Of a DNA stretch of 8,406 nucleotides, positions 6,586 to 8,406 are shown piece after piece. This stretch comes from Synechococcus sp. CPC35 (GTDB lineage Bacteria > Cyanobacteriota > Cyanobacteriia > PCC-6307 > Cyanobiaceae). Each line of letters begins with the position of its first letter. The stretch's first letter is position 1. The stretch spans positions 6,139-14,544 of the forward strand of contig NYUU01000043.1 of NCBI GenBank assembly GCA_002684175.1, written 5' to 3'. A program made the translations under genes and the position numbers. Below the pieces are notes generated by a model. The model searched no databases and was not told the DNA's origin. It worked only from the letters and a program-made list of their open reading frames with translations.

Positions 6586-6588
6586 ATT

Positions 6589-8070
6589 TCATGCCCTCAA
6601 CCATTCTGTGACTCCGTTCGATTTGTCGATCAGTTCAATGCCTTCTTTGCTGAGTTCAGCCCGGATTCGATCAGCTTCAGCATAGTTTTTTGCCGACTTC
6701 GCAGCTTTGCGGGCTTCGATGGCTGCGTTGATTGCAGCATCATCCAAAGTGGTTGATGTCTCGGATTCGCGCCGTAATCCCATCACTGCTGCCAGGTTGC
6801 GAAGTAGTAACCATCGAGCGGCAAGCCCCGGCTCCGTTGCATCGGCCAGTCCGCTGTTGTCTCCTCGCTCAAGACGGTTGGCCACCGCACGCAGAGGTTT
6901 GGCCAGATCGAAAAGCACAGCAAGGGCCCCGGAACTGTTGAGGTCGTCGTTCATGGAGCTGGTAAATCGCTGTTCCAGCTCCTGTAGATCCTCCCCTTCT
7001 GCATGCCCCTCGTTGGTGATCGCCTTCTCGCTCAGTGGTGCGGAAGGACGCCAGCCAAGGATGTCTCCATGACGCTCGCCGAGGCTGATGGCTGCGTTGA
7101 GTCCCTTCCAGCCAGTGGCTGCAGCTTCAAGGGCTTCGGCTGTGAAATCCAGCGGTTTGCGGTAATGAGCCTGTAGCACGAAGAGGCGCAGGGTCATCGG
7201 GCTGATGCCGCTTTCAAGCAGAGCTCGGATGGTGGTGAAGTTGCCGAGTGATTTGCTCATCTTCTGGCCACCAACATTGACCATTCCGTTGTGCATCCAC
7301 ACCTGGGCGAGCTCCTTGCCGGTGGCTGCCTCCGACTGGGCGATTTCGTTCTCGTGATGAGGGAAGACCAGATCGGCGCCCCCAAGATGGATGTCGATCG
7401 AGTCACCCAGTTCAGCCCGCACCATGGCGGAGCATTCAATGTGCCAGCCAGGACGTCCCTTCCCCCAGGGTGAGGGGAAGCTGGGCTCTCCGGGTTTTGC
7501 GCTTTTCCAGAGGGCAAAGTCAAAAGGATGCTGTTTTCGCGCTTCCTCTGCATCCGCAACGCGTCCTGCGGCGTTTTCCTGCTGTTCATCCAGCTCCCGC
7601 CCACTCAGTTTTCCGTATCCGCGATGCTTCTTCACTGAGAAGTAAACGTCCCCCTCGGCGCTGTAGGCGGCGCCCTTGATTTCCAGTTCGCTGATCAGGT
7701 TCTGGATGCAGTCGAGGCATTGCGTTGCTCTTGGCATCCGGTCCGGCCGCAGGATGCCGAGGGCGTCCATGTCCTGATGAAAGGCGGTGATATTGCGCTC
7801 GCTCACCTCTGTCATCGAGGAATTCTCCTCTGAAGCCCTTCTGAGGATTTTGTCGTCGATGTCTGTGAAGTTCTGGACGAAGGTCACTGCCAGGCCTTGC
7901 CAGATCAAGTACCTGCGAAGCACGTCCCAGTTGATGTAACTGCGGGCATGTCCGAGATGGCACAAGTCGTAGACCGTGACCCCACAGCAGTAGATGCTTG
8001 CTTTGCCTGGGGTCAGTGGTGTGAAGGGCTCGGTGCGGCGAGTGAGGGTGTTGGTGAGCCGCAGGTTCAA
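6589..8070 (-). CDS. cysS: Cysteinyl-tRNA synthetase
   Basis: A 493-residue class I aminoacyl-tRNA synthetase that charges tRNA-Cys with cysteine in the cytoplasm. The HIGH motif appears as HLGH at 38-41 within [12 protein letters not shown], and KMSKS at 270-274 in QKMSKSLGN. The zinc site that recognises cysteine is complete: C29 in [10 protein letters not shown]213 in GWHIECS, and H238 and E242 (or close neighbours) in [12 protein letters not shown]. The helical anticodon-binding part follows, and the end ([20 protein letters not shown], 461-480) is typical of the family. The start must be the TTG at 8070: an in-frame TAA lies at 8095-8097 with no ATG or GTG between, and the next Met is too far inside. 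No strong Shine-Dalgarno precedes it. The gene has its own AT-rich leader, so it is probably transcribed alone. Confidence 0.96.
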   Translation of the reverse strand: MNLRLTNTLTRRTEPFTPLTPGKASIYCCGVTVYDLCHLGHARSYINWDVLRRYLIWQGLAVTFVQNFTDIDDKILRRASEENSSMTEVSERNITAFHQDMDALGILRPDRMPRATQCLDCIQNLISELEIKGAAYSAEGDVYFSVKKHRGYGKLSGRELDEQQENAAGRVADAEEARKQHPFDFALWKSAKPGEPSFPSPWGKGRPGWHIECSAMVRAELGDSIDIHLGGADLVFPHHENEIAQSEAATGKELAQVWMHNGMVNVGGQKMSKSLGNFTTIRALLESGISPMTLRLFVLQAHYRKPLDFTAEALEAAATGWKGLNAAISLGERHGDILGWRPSAPLSEKAITNEGHAEGEDLQELEQRFTSSMNDDLNSSGALAVLFDLAKPLRAVANRLERGDNSGLADATEPGLAARWLLLRNLAAVMGLRRESETSTTLDDAAINAAIEARKAAKSAKNYAEADRIRAELSKEGIELIDKSNGVTEWLRA

Positions 8071-8147
8071 CGCTTTTTGGGGCTTTTCGTGAGATTACGG
8101 CCTCAGAGGGCCTTGTGCTAGTGATGTGGTACGAAGATTGCAGCGAA

Positions 8148-8175
8148 GTTTTACAACCTGGCTCTGTTATTTCAA
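8148..8175 (-). promoter_or_regulatory. Candidate cysS promoter
   Basis: On the minus strand TTGAAA (8175-8170) and TAAAAC (8153-8148) are separated by 16 bases, resembling sigma-70 -35 and -10 boxes, and lie about 80-105 bp upstream of the cysS TTG. The -10 box is a poor match and the region is AT-rich, so chance resemblance is quite possible. Confidence 0.25.
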
Positions 8176-8335
8176 GTTGATTGATTTGGATAAATCTGAA
8201 TTTTGATTGAATTAGACGAATGCATTGATGTATTTGCTTGATTCGTTATGGGGATGAGCAAATAGTGAATATATGCCCTCGTGATCTGCGCGCCTGTTTT
8301 ATTGCTTTTTGATGAGTAGATCGTTTCGAATCATT

Positions 8336-8351
8336 GATGGATTGATCCATC
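8336..8351. repeat. 16-bp perfect palindromic repeat
   Basis: GATGGAT (8336-8342) and ATCCATC (8345-8351) are exact reverse complements around a two-base centre (TG). The compact dyad without a loop is more like a protein-binding site than an RNA hairpin. It lies inside the short open plus-strand frame at the window edge, so its context is uncertain. Confidence 0.35.
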
Positions 8352-8406
8352 GGTTCATTTGTATCGATCGATTCGTTAATGTCGTCGCTGTGGTTGTCAT
8401 CGTCAT

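Larger units (their letters stand above)
6271..6588. other. AT-rich gap between the small gene and cysS
   Basis: About 318 bp with much lower GC than the genes on either side. It contains two inverted repeats, at 6271-6294 and 6540-6585, and a TTGATTGAT...TTGGATAAA motif at 6406-6427 that recurs upstream of cysS. No tRNA, known small RNA or recognised protein was seen. It should carry the promoter of the minus-strand pair, but I cannot pick a convincing -35/-10. A 43-codon plus-strand frame with GTG start (6445-6576) is open and has a hydrophobic start, but no ribosome binding site supports it. Confidence 0.5.
8071..8406. other. AT-rich gap upstream of cysS, running to the window edge
   Basis: About 336 bp, AT-rich, with repeated GATT/ATTGAT words. 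Next to cysS it has a GC-rich dyad (GGCC...GGCC, 8099-8112) that would fold in the 5' leader. It also has a copy of the TTGATTGAT-TTGGATAAA motif (8177-8194), a 16-bp palindrome (8336-8351) and a self-complementary ATCGATCGAT (8363-8372). A plus-strand frame from the ATG at 8312 stays open to the edge and would encode a hydrophobic stretch (RFVNVVAVVVIV); it could be the start of a membrane protein but has no visible ribosome binding site. No RNA gene was recognised. Confidence 0.5.

Noticed and set aside
8336..8372. HIP1-like cyanobacterial repeat or attachment site
   Set aside because: The palindromes GATGGATTGATCCATC and ATCGATCGAT differ from the GCGATCGC core, and no second copy or integrase is present.
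1..8406. tRNA, rRNA, CRISPR array, insertion sequence or phage genes
   Set aside because: No cloverleaf, rRNA signature, spaced direct repeats, transposase or integrase motif was seen on either strand by eye.

Overview
The window reads as ordinary core chromosome of a marine picocyanobacterium, most likely a marine Synechococcus or a close relative such as Cyanobium. This is inferred from the gene set (split-alpha transhydrogenase, MEP-pathway dxr, cyanobacterial DUF2721 protein), the GC-rich coding sequence with AT-rich gaps, and the absence of the GCGATCGC (HIP1) repeats that are common in many freshwater cyanobacteria. No mobile element, CRISPR array, tRNA or rRNA was seen.

Left part (1-2946, + strand): the end of the proton-translocating NAD(P) transhydrogenase operon. 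The tail of pntA (NAD(H)-binding domain I) is followed by a separate small membrane subunit, pntA2, then pntB (membrane domain plus NADP(H)-binding domain III), then a YheT/EMB-8-type alpha/beta hydrolase. Each start codon overlaps the previous stop by one or four bases (TGATG, TGATG, GTGA), so the four genes look translationally coupled.

Middle (2920-5576): dxr on the minus strand makes MEP, the committed step to isoprenoids such as carotenoids and the phytyl and quinone tails. Its 3' end overlaps the hydrolase 3' end by 27 bp, tail to tail. A 76-80 bp gap separates dxr from a divergent gene for an LeuT-fold neurotransmitter:sodium symporter (NSS) family transporter that starts at a GTG with a strong ribosome binding site.

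Right part (5577-8406, all recognised genes on the minus strand): a two-gene unit made of an unrecognised 75-residue charged helical protein and a DUF2721 membrane protein, joined by an ATGA overlap, and upstream of it cysS (cysteinyl-tRNA synthetase, TTG start). Two AT-rich gaps of about 320 and 340 bp flank cysS. They hold several inverted repeats, a shared short motif, a weak cysS promoter candidate and, at the right edge, the possible start of another gene that runs out of the window.

I found no convincing undescribed system. The points most worth a second look are the missing proton-channel histidine in PntB/PntA2, the hydrolase coupled to pntB, the altered TM1 gate motif of the transporter, the small protein/DUF2721 pair and the structured gaps around cysS.
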